Below are positions 1 to 13,700 of a stretch of 64,000 bases of DNA, one piece after another; positions within the stretch are counted from its first letter, which is position 1, and every line of letters begins with the position of its first letter. A program made the translations under genes and the position numbers. Under the pieces are notes generated by a model. It did no database searches. It saw nothing but the letters and a program-made list of their open reading frames with translations, and was not told where the DNA came from. Origin of the DNA: Micropterix aruncella (taxonomy: Eukaryota > Arthropoda > Insecta > Lepidoptera > Micropterigidae); assembly GCA_944548615.1 (NCBI GenBank), contig OX155978.1, forward strand, positions 6,768,609 to 6,832,608. The letters are read 5' to 3'.

Positions 1-13
1 TAAAAATTTTGAA

Positions 14-372
14 GATTTCTCGAAAAAAAAAAATATGATGTTTGACAATAGAATTTTACCAGATAATTCGCGAAATGATGCGCGAAAATATTCTAGCGGC
101 CGTCTATGTTATAATAAGATATTTGGTATAGATTTTAGGATGCGTTTGAATTAGAAAATAATATTATTGTGCTCTTAAGGAAAAATACGGAACCCTATTT
201 AGAAATTGTAAATACTATAGTGATCTTTATTAGATTCTCTATCAAATGTTATGTTTCGTTTTGCCTATTTACGTACAAAGATATTTAGGTTTTAGCTCAT
301 AAAAACTAATAAATTTTTTGTTGATTTCTCGAAAAAAAATTATGATGTTTGACAATGGAATTTTACCAGAAA
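14..372 (+). repeat. Two direct copies of a 50-bp AT-rich motif
   Basis: A motif with the core tatgatgtttgacaat followed by gaattttaccaga occurs near 14-62 and again near 320-372, about 305 bp apart, both times after ttctcgaaaaaaa. The sequence between the copies is not obviously duplicated. No protein similarity is seen. It may be the remains of a tandem duplication or two ends of an old element. Confidence 0.55.
179..225 (+). repeat. Left arm of a 47-bp inverted repeat bracketing the satellite locus
   Basis: This 47-bp segment, containing the core tacggaaccctatttag, is the reverse complement of 25784-25830 with one mismatch. The two arms lie about 25.6 kb apart, one on each side of the satellite array. 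Homology stops abruptly at both ends of the arms. It may be a fragment of a common dispersed repeat that happens to flank the array. Confidence 0.75.
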
Positions 373-399
373 TATCCGCGAAGTTGATATGTTGACTCT

Positions 400-554
400 T
401 CAAAATTGATATTTTTTTTTTTTTGTAAAAAGTTATCTAAATTCTGAAATAAATAAAACTCTATTGGAGCAAGGTCTGGCAAGTACGGTGGGTGATTAAG
501 AGTCTCCAGCCGCAACTCCTGCAACTTTACGACTGTTTGCAGTGAAATATGTGG
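400..554 (-). pseudogene. mariner-like transposase C-terminal remnant
   Basis: Translating the minus strand from 554 to the stop at 400-402 gives an uninterrupted fragment of about 50 residues without a start codon. It contains the stretch ETLNHPPYLPDLAPIEFYLF, matching the mariner/Tc1 DDE transposase block HPPYSPDLAP-D-YHLF that carries the third catalytic acid. Here that acid is Glu (API-E) rather than the Asp usual in mariner. The N-terminal helix-turn-helix region and the first two catalytic Asp residues are absent, and a stop codon interrupts the frame just upstream. The lysine-rich end is encoded by a poly-T run. This is a dead fragment of a cut-and-paste DNA transposon. Family level is fairly sure; subfamily is not. 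Confidence 0.75.
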
Positions 555-928
555 TTATACGCAGTGGCGATGAGCGATTGACCAGGCTCGGTTATTTAAT
601 CACGAGCTTCTCCATCATTGTTTGCAGTTCTTAACAGTATACATTTACATTAATTGTATAGTTAGACTGCAAGAAGCTGTAATAGAAAATACCGGCACAG
701 GATCTCATATTTGAAAATAATGCAAATTTTCATATTTACCATGGTTGCACAAACGATAATTTTTGAGCAAAAATAAACGACGGAAAGACAAATAAACAGC
801 TGATTCTTAAAAAAGAATAACATGGTCTTGAATTAAAATTTATTTGAATTTAAAATTTCAACTAAAACCTAAGTTATCCAAGTTCAAAATAACCAGTGTG
901 GAAAAACAGCAATTAAATAAGTAAGGAC

Positions 929-1760
<832 letters not shown>

Positions 1761-4700
1761 TTAACTTAAACCTACTCCTCTTTCCGGAAGTGAGAGGCAT
1801 TCATCATTCTCGTTAACACCTAAAGCATTCCCGAATCCGATCAAGGGAATCCTTCGTCACGATGTAAGTGGCTTTTATAACTATTTACTTTATAATCATC
1901 TTATTGATCAATTCTAAAAAGAATATATACACAAAACTATCAAATATTTCAAAATATTGAATTTTTACATATTTTATGTTTCGTTCATTGTAAATAATCC
2001 ATTTAGGTTAAAGGTAATCTTTCCAACTAATAGGAAAGAGCTGACTGCTTCCTTTCATTGATATGAGGGCATGTCACGCTTTTAGTTTTAAGTTTTCAGC
2101 TGAATATTGATCGCAGCTTCTTTATATCGCACCTTTAGAAAATAAAAAAACGAAATTCGAAATTTTAAATTCTTCCATCTGTCAAGTAGCTCGTCTTGTC
2201 TTGTTATTTCCCCTGAAATAATAGGAAATTGAGTGAGTTTACGTATAAAGAAGGATTGTAGCTTAATTTTTGAGATAATTGGATGAAGGGTGAGCGTTTA
2301 CTAGTTGAAAAATGGGCCCAACTTAAACCTACTCCTCTTTCCGCAAGTGAGAGGCATTCATCATTCTCGTTAACACCTAAAGCATTCCCGAATCCGATCA
2401 AGGGAATCCTTCGTCACGATGTAAGTGGCTTTTATAATTATTTACTTTATAATCATCTTATTGATCAATTCTAAAAAGAATATATACACAAAACTATCAA
2501 ATATTTCAAAATATTGAATTTTTACATATTTTATGTTTCGTTCATTGTAAATAATCCATTTAGGTTAAAGGTAATCTTTCCAACTAATAGGAAAGAGCTG
2601 ACTGCTTCCTTTCATTGATATGAGGGCATGTCACGCTTTTAGTTTTAAGTTTTCAGCTGAATATTGATCGCAGCTTCTTTATATCGCACCTTTAGAAAAT
2701 AAAAAAACGAAATTCGAAATTTTAAATTCTTCCATCTGTCAAGTAGCTCGTCTTGTCTTGTTATTTCCCCTGAAATAATAGGAAATTGAGTGAGTTTACG
2801 TATAAAGAAGGATTGTAGCTTAATTTTTGAGATAATTGGATGAAGGGTGAGCGTTTACTAGTTGAAAAATGGGCCCAACTTAAACCTACTCCTCTTTCCG
2901 CAAGTGAGAGGCATTCATCATTCTCGTTAACACCTAAAGCATTCCCGAATCCGATCAAGGGAATCCTTCGTCACGATGTAAGTGGCTTTTATAATTATTT
3001 ACTTTATAATCATCTTATTGATCAATTCTAAAAAGAATATATACACAAAACTATCAAATATTTCAAAATATTGAATTTTTACATATTTTATGTTTCGTTC
3101 ATTGTAAATAATCCATTTAGGTTAAAGGTAATCTTTCCAACTAATAGGAAAGAGCTGACTGCTTCCTTTCATTGATATGAGGGCATGTTACGCTTTTAGT
3201 TTTAAGTTTTCAGCTGAATATTGATCGCAGCTTCTTTATATCGCACCTTTAGAAAATAAAAAAACGAAATTCGAAATTTTAAATTCTTCCATCTGTCAAG
3301 TAGCTCGTCTTGTCTTGTTATTTCCCCTGAAATAATAGGAAATTGAGTGAGTTTACGTATAAAGAAGGATTGTAGCTTAATTTTTGAGATAATTGGATGA
3401 AGGGTGAGCGTTTACTAGTTGAAAAATGGGCCCAACTTAAACCTACTCCTCTTTCCGCAAGTGAGAGGCATTCATCATTCTCGTTAACACCTAAAGCATT
3501 CCCGAATCCGATCAAGGGAATCCTTCGTCACGATGTAAGTGGCTTTTATAATTATTTACTTTATAATCATCTTATTGATCAATTCTAAAAAGAATATATA
3601 CACAAAACTATCAAATATTTCAAAATATTGAATTTTTACATATTTTATGTTTCGTTCATTGTAAATAATCCATTTAGGTTAAAGGTAATCTTTCCAACTA
3701 ATAGGAAAGAGCTGACTGCTTCCTTTCATTGATATGAGGGCATGTCACGCTTTTAGTTTTAAGTTTTCAGCTGAATATTGATCGCAGCTTCTTTATATCG
3801 CACCTTTAGAAAATAAAAAAACGAAATTCGAAATTTTAAATTCTTCCATCTGTCAAGTAGCTCGTCTTGTCTTGTTATTTCCCCTGAAATAATAGGAAAT
3901 TGAGTGAGTTTACGTATAAAGAAGGATTGTAGCTTAATTTTTGAGATAATTGGATGAAGGGTGAGCGTTTACTAGTTGAAAAATGGGCCCAACTTAAACC
4001 TACTCCTCTTTCCGCAAGTGAGAGGCATTCATCATTCTCGTTAACACCTAAAGCATTCCCGAATCCGATCAAGGGAATCCTTCGTCACGATGTAAGTGGC
4101 TTTTATAATTATTTACTTTATAATCATCTTATTGATCAATTCTAAAAAGAATATATACACAAAACTATCAAATATTTCAAAATATTGAATTTTTACATAT
4201 TTTATGTTTCGTTCATTGTAAATAATCCATTTAGGTTAAAGGTAATCTTTCCAACTAATAGGAAAGAGCTGACTGCTTCCTTTCATTGATATGAGGGCAT
4301 GTCACGCTTTTAGTTTTAAGTTTTCAGCTGAATATTGATGGCAGCTTCTTTATATCGCACCTTTAGAAAATAAAAAAACGAAATTCGAAATTTTAAATTC
4401 TTCCATCTGTCAAGTAGCTCGTCTTGTCTTGTTATTTCCCCTGAAATAATAGGAAATTGAGTGAGTTTACGTATAAAGAAGGATTGTAGCTTAATTTTTG
4501 AGATAATTGGATGAAGGGTGAGCGTTTACTAGTTGAAAAATGGGCCCAACTTAAACCTACTCCTCTTTCCGCAAGTGAGAGGCATTCATCATTCTCGTTA
4601 ACACGTAAAGCATTCCCGAATCCGATCAAGGGAATCCTTCGTCACGATGTAAGTGGCTTTTATAATTATTTACTTTATAATCATCTTATTGATCAATTCT

Positions 4701-7700
4701 AAAAAGAATATATACACAAAACTATCAAATATTTCAAAATATTGAATTTTTACATATTTTATGTTTCGTTCATTGTAAATAATCCATTTAGGTTAAAGGT
4801 AATCTTTCCAACTAATAGGAAAGAGCTGACTGCTTCCTTTCATTGATATGAGGGCATGTCACGCTTTTAGTTTTAAGTTTTCAGCTGAATATTGATCGCA
4901 GCTTCTTTATATCGCACCTTTAGAAAATAAAAAAACGAAATTCGAAATTTTAAATTCTTCCATCTGTCAAGTAGCTCGTCTTGTCTTGTTATTTCCCCTG
5001 AAATAATAGGAAATTGAGTGAGTTTACGTATAAAGAAGGATTGTAGCTTAATTTTTGAGATAATTGGATGAAGGGTGAGCGTTTATTAGTTGAAAAATGG
5101 GCCCAACTTAAACCTACTCCTCTTTCCGCAAGTGAGAGGCATTCATCATTCTCGTTAACACCTAAAGCATTCCCGAATCCGATCAAGGGAATCCTTCGTC
5201 ACGATGTAAGTGGCTTTTATAATTATTTACTTTATAATCATCTTATTGATCAATTCTAAAAAGAATATATACACAAAACTATCAAATATTTCAAAATATT
5301 GAATTTTTACATATTTTATGTTTCGTTCATTGTAAATAATCCATTTAGGTTAAAGGTAATCTTTCCAACTAATAGGAAAGAGCTGACTGCTTCCTTTCAT
5401 TGATATGAGGGCATGTCACGCTTTTAGTTTTAAGTTTTCAGCTGAATATTGATGGCAGCTTCTTTATATCGCACCTTTAGAAAATAAAAAAACGAAATTC
5501 GAAATTTTAAATTCTTCCATCTGTCAAGTAGCTCGTCTTGTCTTGTTATTTCCCCTGAAATAATAGGAAATTGAGTGAGTTTACGTATAAAGAAGGATTG
5601 TAGCTTAATTTGTGAGATAATTGGATGAAGGGTGAGCGTTTACTAGTTGAAAAATGGGCCCAACTTAAACCTACTCCTCTTTCCGCAAGTGAGAGGCATT
5701 CATCATTCTCGTTAACACCTAAAGCATTCCCGAATCCGATCAAGGGAATCCTTCGTCACGATGTAAGTGGCTTTTATAATTATTTACTTTTTAATCATCT
5801 TATTGATCAATTCTAAAAAGAATATATACACAAAACTATCAAATATTTCAAAATATTGAATTTTTACATATTTTATGTTTCGTTCATTGTAAATAATCCA
5901 TTTAGGTTAAAGGTAATCTTTCCAACTAATAGGAAAGAGCTGACTGCTTCCTTTCATTGATATGAGGGCATGTCACGCTTTTAGTTTTAAGTTTTCAGCT
6001 GAATATTGATCGCAGCTTCTTTATATCGCACCTTTAGAAAATAAAAAAACGAAATTCGAAATTTTAAATTCTTCCATCTGTCAAGTAGCTCGTCTTGTCT
6101 TGTTATTTCCCCTGAAATAATAGGAAATTGAGTGAGTTTACGTATAAAGAAGGATTGTAGCTTAATTTTTGAGATAATTGGATGAAGGGTGAGCGTTTAT
6201 TAGTTGAAAAATGGGCCCAACTTAAACCTACTCCTCTTTCCGCAAGTGAGAGGCATTCATCATTCTCGTTAACACCTAAAGCATTCCCGAATCCGATCAA
6301 GGGAATCCTTCGTCACGATGTAAGTGGCTTTTATAATTATTTACTTTTTAATCATCTTATTGATCAATTCTAAAAAGAATATATACACAAAACTATCAAA
6401 TATTTCAAAATATTGAATTTTTACATATTTTATGTTTCGTTCATTGTAAATAATCCATTTAGGTTAAAGGTAATCTTTCCAACTAATAGGAAAGAGCTGA
6501 CTGCTTCCTTTCATTGATATGAGGGCATGTCACGCTTTTAGTTTTAAGTTTTCAGCTGAATATTGATCGCAGCTTCTTTATATCGCACCTTTAGAAAATA
6601 AAAAAACGAAATTCGAAATTTTAAATTCTTCCATCTGTCAAGTAGCTCGTCTTGTCTTGTTATTTCCCCTGAAATAATAGGAAATTGAGTGAGTTTACGT
6701 ATAAAGAAGGATTGTAGCTTAATTTTTGAGATAATTGGATGAAGGGTGAGCGTTTACTAGTTGAAAAATGGGCCCAACTTAAACCTACTCCTCTTTCCGC
6801 AAGTGAGAGGCATTCATCATTCTCGTTAACACCTAAAGCATTCCCGAATCCGATCAAGGGAATCCTTCGTCACGATGTAAGTGGCTTTTATAATTATTTA
6901 CTTTTTAATCATCTTATTGATCAATTCTAAAAAGAATATATACACAAAACTATCAAATATTTCAAAATATTGAATTTTTACATATTTTATGTTTCGTTCA
7001 TTGTAAATAATCCATTTAGGTTAAAGGTAATCTTTCCAACTAATAGGAAAGAGCTGACTGCTTCCTTTCATTGATATGAGGGCATGTCACGCTTTTAGTT
7101 TTAAGTTTTCAGCTGAATATTGATCGCAGCTTCTTTATATCGCACCTTTAGAAAATAAAAAAACGAAATTCGAAATTTTAAATTCTTCCATCTGTCAAGT
7201 AGCTCGTCTTGTCTTGTTATTTCCCCTGAAATAATAGGAAATTGAGTGAGTTTACGTATAAAGAAGGATTGTAGCTTAATTTTTGAGATAATTGAATGAA
7301 GGGTGAGCGTTTATTAGTTGAAAAATGGGCCCAACTTAAACCTACTCCTCTTTCCGCAAGTGAGAGGCATTCATCATTCTCGTTAACACCTAAAGCATTC
7401 CCGAATCCGATCAAGGGAATCCTTCGTCACGATGTAAGTGGCTTTTATAATTATTTACTTTTTAATCATCTTATTGATCAATTCTAAAAAGAATATATAC
7501 ACAAAACTATCAAATATTTCAAAATATTGAATTTTTACATATTTTATGTTTCGTTCATTGTAAATAATCCATTTAGGTTAAAGGTAATCTTTCCAACTAA
7601 TAGGAAAGAGCTGACTGCTTCCTTTCATTGATATGAGGGCATGTCACGCTTTTAGTTTTAAGTTTTCAGGTGAATATTGATCGCAGCTTCTTTATATCGC

Positions 7701-10700
7701 ACCTTTAGAAAATAAAAAAACGAAATTCGAAATTTTAAATTCTTCCATCTGTCAAGTAGCTCGTCTTGTCTTGTTATTTCCCCTGAAATAATAGGAAATT
7801 GAGTGAGTTTACGTATAAAGAAGGATTGTAGCTTAATTTTTGAGATAATTGGATGAAGGGTGAGCGTTTACTAGTTGAAAAATGGGCCCAACTTAAACCT
7901 ACTCCTCTTTCCGCAAGTGAGAGGCATTCATCATTCTCGTTAACACCTAAAGCATTCCCGAATCCGATCAAGGGAATCCTTCGTCACGATGTAAGTGGCT
8001 TTTATAATTATTTACTTTTTAATCATCTTATTGATCAATTCTAAAAAGAATATATACACAAAACTATCAAATATTTCAAAATATTGAATTTTTACATATT
8101 TTATGTTTCGTTCATTGTAAATAATCCATTTAGGTTAAAGGTAATCTTTCCAACTAATAGGAAAGAGCTGACTGCTTCCTTTCATTGATATGAGGGCATG
8201 TCACGCTTTTAGTTTTAAGTTTTCAGCTGAATATTGATCGCAGCTTCTTTATATCGCACCTTTAGAAAATAAAAAAACGAAATTCGAAATTTTAAATTCT
8301 TCCATCTGTCAAGTAGCTCGTCTTGTCTTGTTATTTCCCCTGAAATAATAGGAAATTGAGTGAGTTTACGTATAAAGAAGGATTGTAGCTTAATTTTTGA
8401 GATAATTGGATGAAGGGTGAGCGTTTACTAGTTGAAAAATGGGCCCAACTTAAACCTACTCCTCTTTCCGCAAGTGAGAGGCATTCATCATTCTCGTTAA
8501 CACCTAAAGCATTCCCGAATCCGATCAAGGGAATCCTTCGTCACGATGTAAGTGGCTTTTATAATTATTTACTTTATAATCATCTTATTGATCAATTCTA
8601 AAAAGAATATATACACAAAACTATCAAATATTTCAAAATATTGAATTTTTACATATTTTATGTTTCGTTCATTGTAAATAATCCATTTAGGTTAAAGGTA
8701 ATCTTTCCAACTAATAGGAAAGAGCTGACTGCTTCCTTTCATTGATATGAGGGCATGTCACGCTTTTAGTTTTAAGTTTTCAGCTGAATATTGATCGCAG
8801 CTTCTTTATATCGCACCTTTAGAAAATAAAAAAACGAAATTCGAAATTTTAAATTCTTCCATCTGTCAAGTAGCTCGTCTTGTCTTGTTATTTCCCCTGA
8901 AATAATAGGAAATTGAGTGAGTTTACGTATAAAGAAGGATTGTAGCTTAATTTTTGAGATAATTGGATGAAGGGTGAGCGTTTACTAGTTGAAAAATGGG
9001 CCCAACTTAAACCTACTCCTCTTTCCGCAAGTGAGAGGCATTCATCATTCTCGTTAACACCTAAAGCATTCCCGAATCCGATCAAGGGAATCCTTCGTCA
9101 CGATGTAAGTGGCTTTTATAATTATTTACTTTTTAATCATCTTATTGATCAATTCTAAAAAGAATATATACACAAAACTATCAAATATTTCAAAATATTG
9201 AATTTTTACATATTTTATGTTTCGTTCATTGTAAATAATCCATTTAGGTTAAAGGTAATCTTTCCAACTAATAGGAAAGAGCTGACTGCTTCCTTTCATT
9301 GATATGAGGGCATGTCACGCTTTTAGTTTTAAGTTTTCAGCTGAATATTGATCGCAGCTTCTTTATATCGCACCTTTAGAAAATAAAAAAACGAAATTCG
9401 AAATTTTAAATTCTTCCATCTGTCAAGTAGCTCGTCTTGTCTTGTTATTTCCCCTGAAATAATAGGAAATTGAGTGAGTTTACGTATAAAGAAGGATTGT
9501 AGCTTAATTTTTGAGATAATTGGATGAAGGGTGAGCGTTTATTAGTTGAAAAATGGGCCCAACTTAAACCTACTCCTCTTTCCGCAAGTGAGAGGCATTC
9601 ATCATTCTCGTTAACACCTAAAGCATTCCCGAATCCGATCAAGGGAATCCTTCGTCACGATGTAAGTGGCTTTTATAATTATTTACTTTTTAATCATCTT
9701 ATTGATCAATTCTAAAAAGAATATATACACAAAACTATCAAATATTTCAAAATATTGAATTTTTACATATTTTATGTTTCGTTCATTGTAAATAATCCAT
9801 TTAGGTTAAAGGTAATCTTTCCAACTAATAGGAAAGAGCTGACTGCTTCCTTTCATTGATATGAGGGCATGTCACGCTTTTAGTTTTAAGTTTTCAGCTG
9901 AATATTGATCGCAGCTTCTTTATATCGCACCTTTAGAAAATAAAAAAACGAAATTCGAAATTTTAAATTGTTCCATCTGTCAAGTAGCTCGTCTTGTCTT
10001 GTTATTTCCCCTGAAATAATAGGAAATTGAGTGAGTTTTGGTATAAAGAAGGATTGTAGCTTAATTTTTGAGATAATTGGATGAAGGGTAAGCGTTTACT
10101 AGTTGAAAAATGGGCCCAACTTAAACCTACTCCTCTTTCCGCAAGTGAGAGGCATTCATCATTCTCGTTAACACCTAAAGCATTCCCGAATCCGATCAAG
10201 GGAATCCTTCGTCACGATGTAAGTGGCTTTTATAATTATTTACTTTATAATCATCTTATTGATCAATTCTAAAAAGAATATATACACAAAACTATCAAAT
10301 ATTTCAAAATATTGAATTTTTACATATTTTATGTTTCGTTCATTGTAAATAATCCATTTAGGTTAAAGGTAATCTTTCCAACTAATAGGAAAGAGCTGAC
10401 TGCTTCCTTTCATTGATATGAGGGCATGTCACGCTTTTAGTTTTAAGTTTTCAGCTGAATATTGATCGCAGCTTCTTTATATCGCACCTTTAGAAAATAA
10501 AAAAACGAAATTCGAAATTTTAAATTCTTCCATCTGTCAAGTAGCTCGTCTTGTCTTGTTATTTCCCCTGAAATAATAGGAAATTGAGTGAGTTTACGTA
10601 TAAAGAAGGATTGTAGCTTAATTTTTGAGATAATTGGATGAAGGGTGAGCGTTTACTAGTTGAAAAATGGGCCCAACTTAAACCTACTCCTCTTTCCGCA

Positions 10701-13700
10701 AGTGAGAGGCATTCATCATTCTCGTTAACACCTAAAGCATTCCCGAATCCGATCAAGGGAATCCTTCGTCACGATGTAAGTGGCTTTTATAATTATTTAC
10801 TTTATAATCATCTTGTTGATCAATTCTAAAAAGAATATATACACAAAACTATCAAATATTTCAAAATATTGAATTTTTACATATTTTATGTTTCGTTCAT
10901 TGTAAATAATCCATTTAGGTTAAAGGTAATCTTTCCAACTAATAGGAAAGAGCTGACTGCTTCCTTTCATTGATATGAGGGCATGTCACGCTTTTAGTTT
11001 TAAGTTTTCAGCTGAATATTGATGGCAGCTTCTTTATATCGCACCTTTAGAAAATAAAAAAACGAAATTCGAAATTTTAAATTCTTCCATCTGTCAAGTA
11101 GCTCGTCTTGTCTTGTTATTTCCCCTGAAATAATAGGAAATTGAGTGAGTTTACGTATAAAGAAGGATTGTAGCTTAATTTTTGAGATAATTGGATGAAG
11201 GGTGAGCGTTTATTAGTTGAAAAATGGGCCCAACTTAAACCTACTCCTCTTTCCGCAAGTGAGAGGCATTCATCATTCTCGTTAACACCTAAAGCATTCC
11301 CGAATCCGATCAAGGGAATCCTTCGTCACGATGTAAGTGGCTTTTATAATTATTTACTTTTTAATCATCTTATTGATCAATTCTAAAAAGAATATATACA
11401 CAAAACTATCAAATATTTCAAAATATTGAATTTTTACATATTTTATGTTTCGTTCATTGTAAATAATCCATTTAGGTTAAAGGTAATCTTTCCAACTAAT
11501 AGGAAAGAGCTGACTGCTTCCTTTCATTGATATGAGGGCATGTAACGCTTTTAGTTTTAAGTTTTCAGCTGAATATTGATCGCAGCTTCTTTATATCGCA
11601 CCTTTAGAAAATAAAAAAACGAAATTCGAAATTTTAAATTCTTCCATCTGTCAAGTAGCTCGTCTTGTCTTGTTATTTCCCCTGAAATAATAGGAAATTG
11701 AGTGAGTTTACGTATAAAGAAGGATTGTAGCTTAATTTTTGAGATAATTGGATGAAGGGTGAGCGTTTACTAGTTGAAAAATGGGCCCAACTTAAACCTA
11801 CTCCTCTTTCCGCAAGTGAGAGGCATTCATCATTCTCGTTAACACCTAAAGCATTCCCGAATCCGATCAAGGGAATCCTTCGTCACGATGTAAGTGGCTT
11901 TTATAATTATTTACTTTTTAATCATCTTATTGATCAATTCTAAAAAGAATATATACACAAAACTATCAAATATTTCAAAATATTGAATTTTTACATATTT
12001 TATGTTTCGTTCATTGTAAATAATCCATTTAGGTTAAAGGTAATCTTTCCAACTAATAGGAAAGAGCTGACTGCTTCCTTTCATTGATATGAGGGCATGT
12101 CACGCTTTTAGTTTTAAGTTTTCAGCTGAATATTGATCGCAGCTTCTTTATATCGCACCTTTAGAAAATAAAAAAACGAAATTCGAAATTTTAAATTCTT
12201 CCATCTGTCAAGTAGCTCGTCTTGTCTTGTTATTTCCCCTGAAATAATAGGAAATTGAGTGAGTTTACGTATAAAGAAGGATTGTAGCTTAATTTTTGAG
12301 ATAATTGGATGAAGGGTGAGCGTTTACTAGTTGAAAAATGGGCCCAACTTAAACCTACTCCTCTTTCCGCAAGTGAGAGGCATTCATCATTCTCGTTAAC
12401 ACCTAAAGCATTCCCGAATCCGATCAAGGGAATCCTTCGTCACGATGTAAGTGGCTTTTATAATTATTTACTTTTTAATCATCTTATTGATCAATTCTAA
12501 AAAGAATATATACACAAAACTATCAAATATTTCAAAATATTGAATTTTTACATATTTTATGTTTCGTTCATTGTAAATAATCCATTTAGGTTAAAGGTAA
12601 TCTTTCCAACTAATAGGAAAGAGCTGACTGCTTCCTTTCATTGATATGAGGGCATGTCACGCTTTTAGTTTTAAGTTTTCAGCTGAATATTGATCGCAGC
12701 TTCTTTATATCGCACCTTTAGAAAATAAAAAAACGAAATTCGAAATTTTAAATTCTTCCATCTGTCAAGTAGCTCGTCTTGTCTTGTTATTTCCCCTGAA
12801 ATAATAGGAAATTGAGTGAGTTTACGTATAAAGAAGGATTGTAGCTTAATTTTTGAGATAATTGGATGAAGGGTGAGCGTTTATTAGTTGAAAAATGGGC
12901 CCAACTTAAACCTACTCCTCTTTCCGCAAGTGAGAGGCATTCATCATTCTCGTTAACACCTAAAGCATTCCCGAATCCGATCAAGGGAATCCTTCGTCAC
13001 GATGTAAGTGGCTTTTATAATTATTTACTTTTTAATCATCTTATTGATCAATTCTAAAAAGAATATATACACAAAACTATCAAATATTTCAAAATATTGA
13101 ATTTTTACATATTTTATGTTTCGTTCATTGTAAATAATCCATTTAGGTTAAAGGTAATCTTTCCAACTAATAGGAAAGAGCTGACTGCTTCCTTTCATTG
13201 ATATGAGGGCATGTCACGCTTTTAGTTTTAAGTTTTCAGCTGAATATTGATCGCAGCTTCTTTATATCGCACCTTTAGAAAATAAAAAAACGAAATTCGA
13301 AATTTTAAATTCTTCCATCTGTCAAGTAGCTCGTCTTGTCTTGTTATTTCCCCTGAAATAATAGGAAATTGAGTGAGTTTACGTATAAAGAAGGATTGTA
13401 GCTTAATTTTTGAGATAATTGGATGAAGGGTGAGCGTTTACTAGTTGAAAAATGGGCCCAACTTAAACCTACTCCTCTTTCCGCAAGTGAGAGGCATTCA
13501 TCATTCTCGTTAACACCTAAAGCATTCCCGAATCCGATCAAGGGAATCCTTCGTCACGATGTAAGTGGCTTTTATAATTATTTACTTTTTAATCATCTTA
13601 TTGATCAATTCTAAAAAGAATATATACACAAAACTATCAAATATTTCAAAATATTGAATTTTTACATATTTTATGTTTCGTTCATTGTAAATAATCCATT

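Noticed and set aside
2391..2426. Firm assignment of the satellite module to protein phosphatase inhibitor-2
   Set aside because: Only the PIKGILR stretch resembles the PP1-docking motif; seven residues are not enough.
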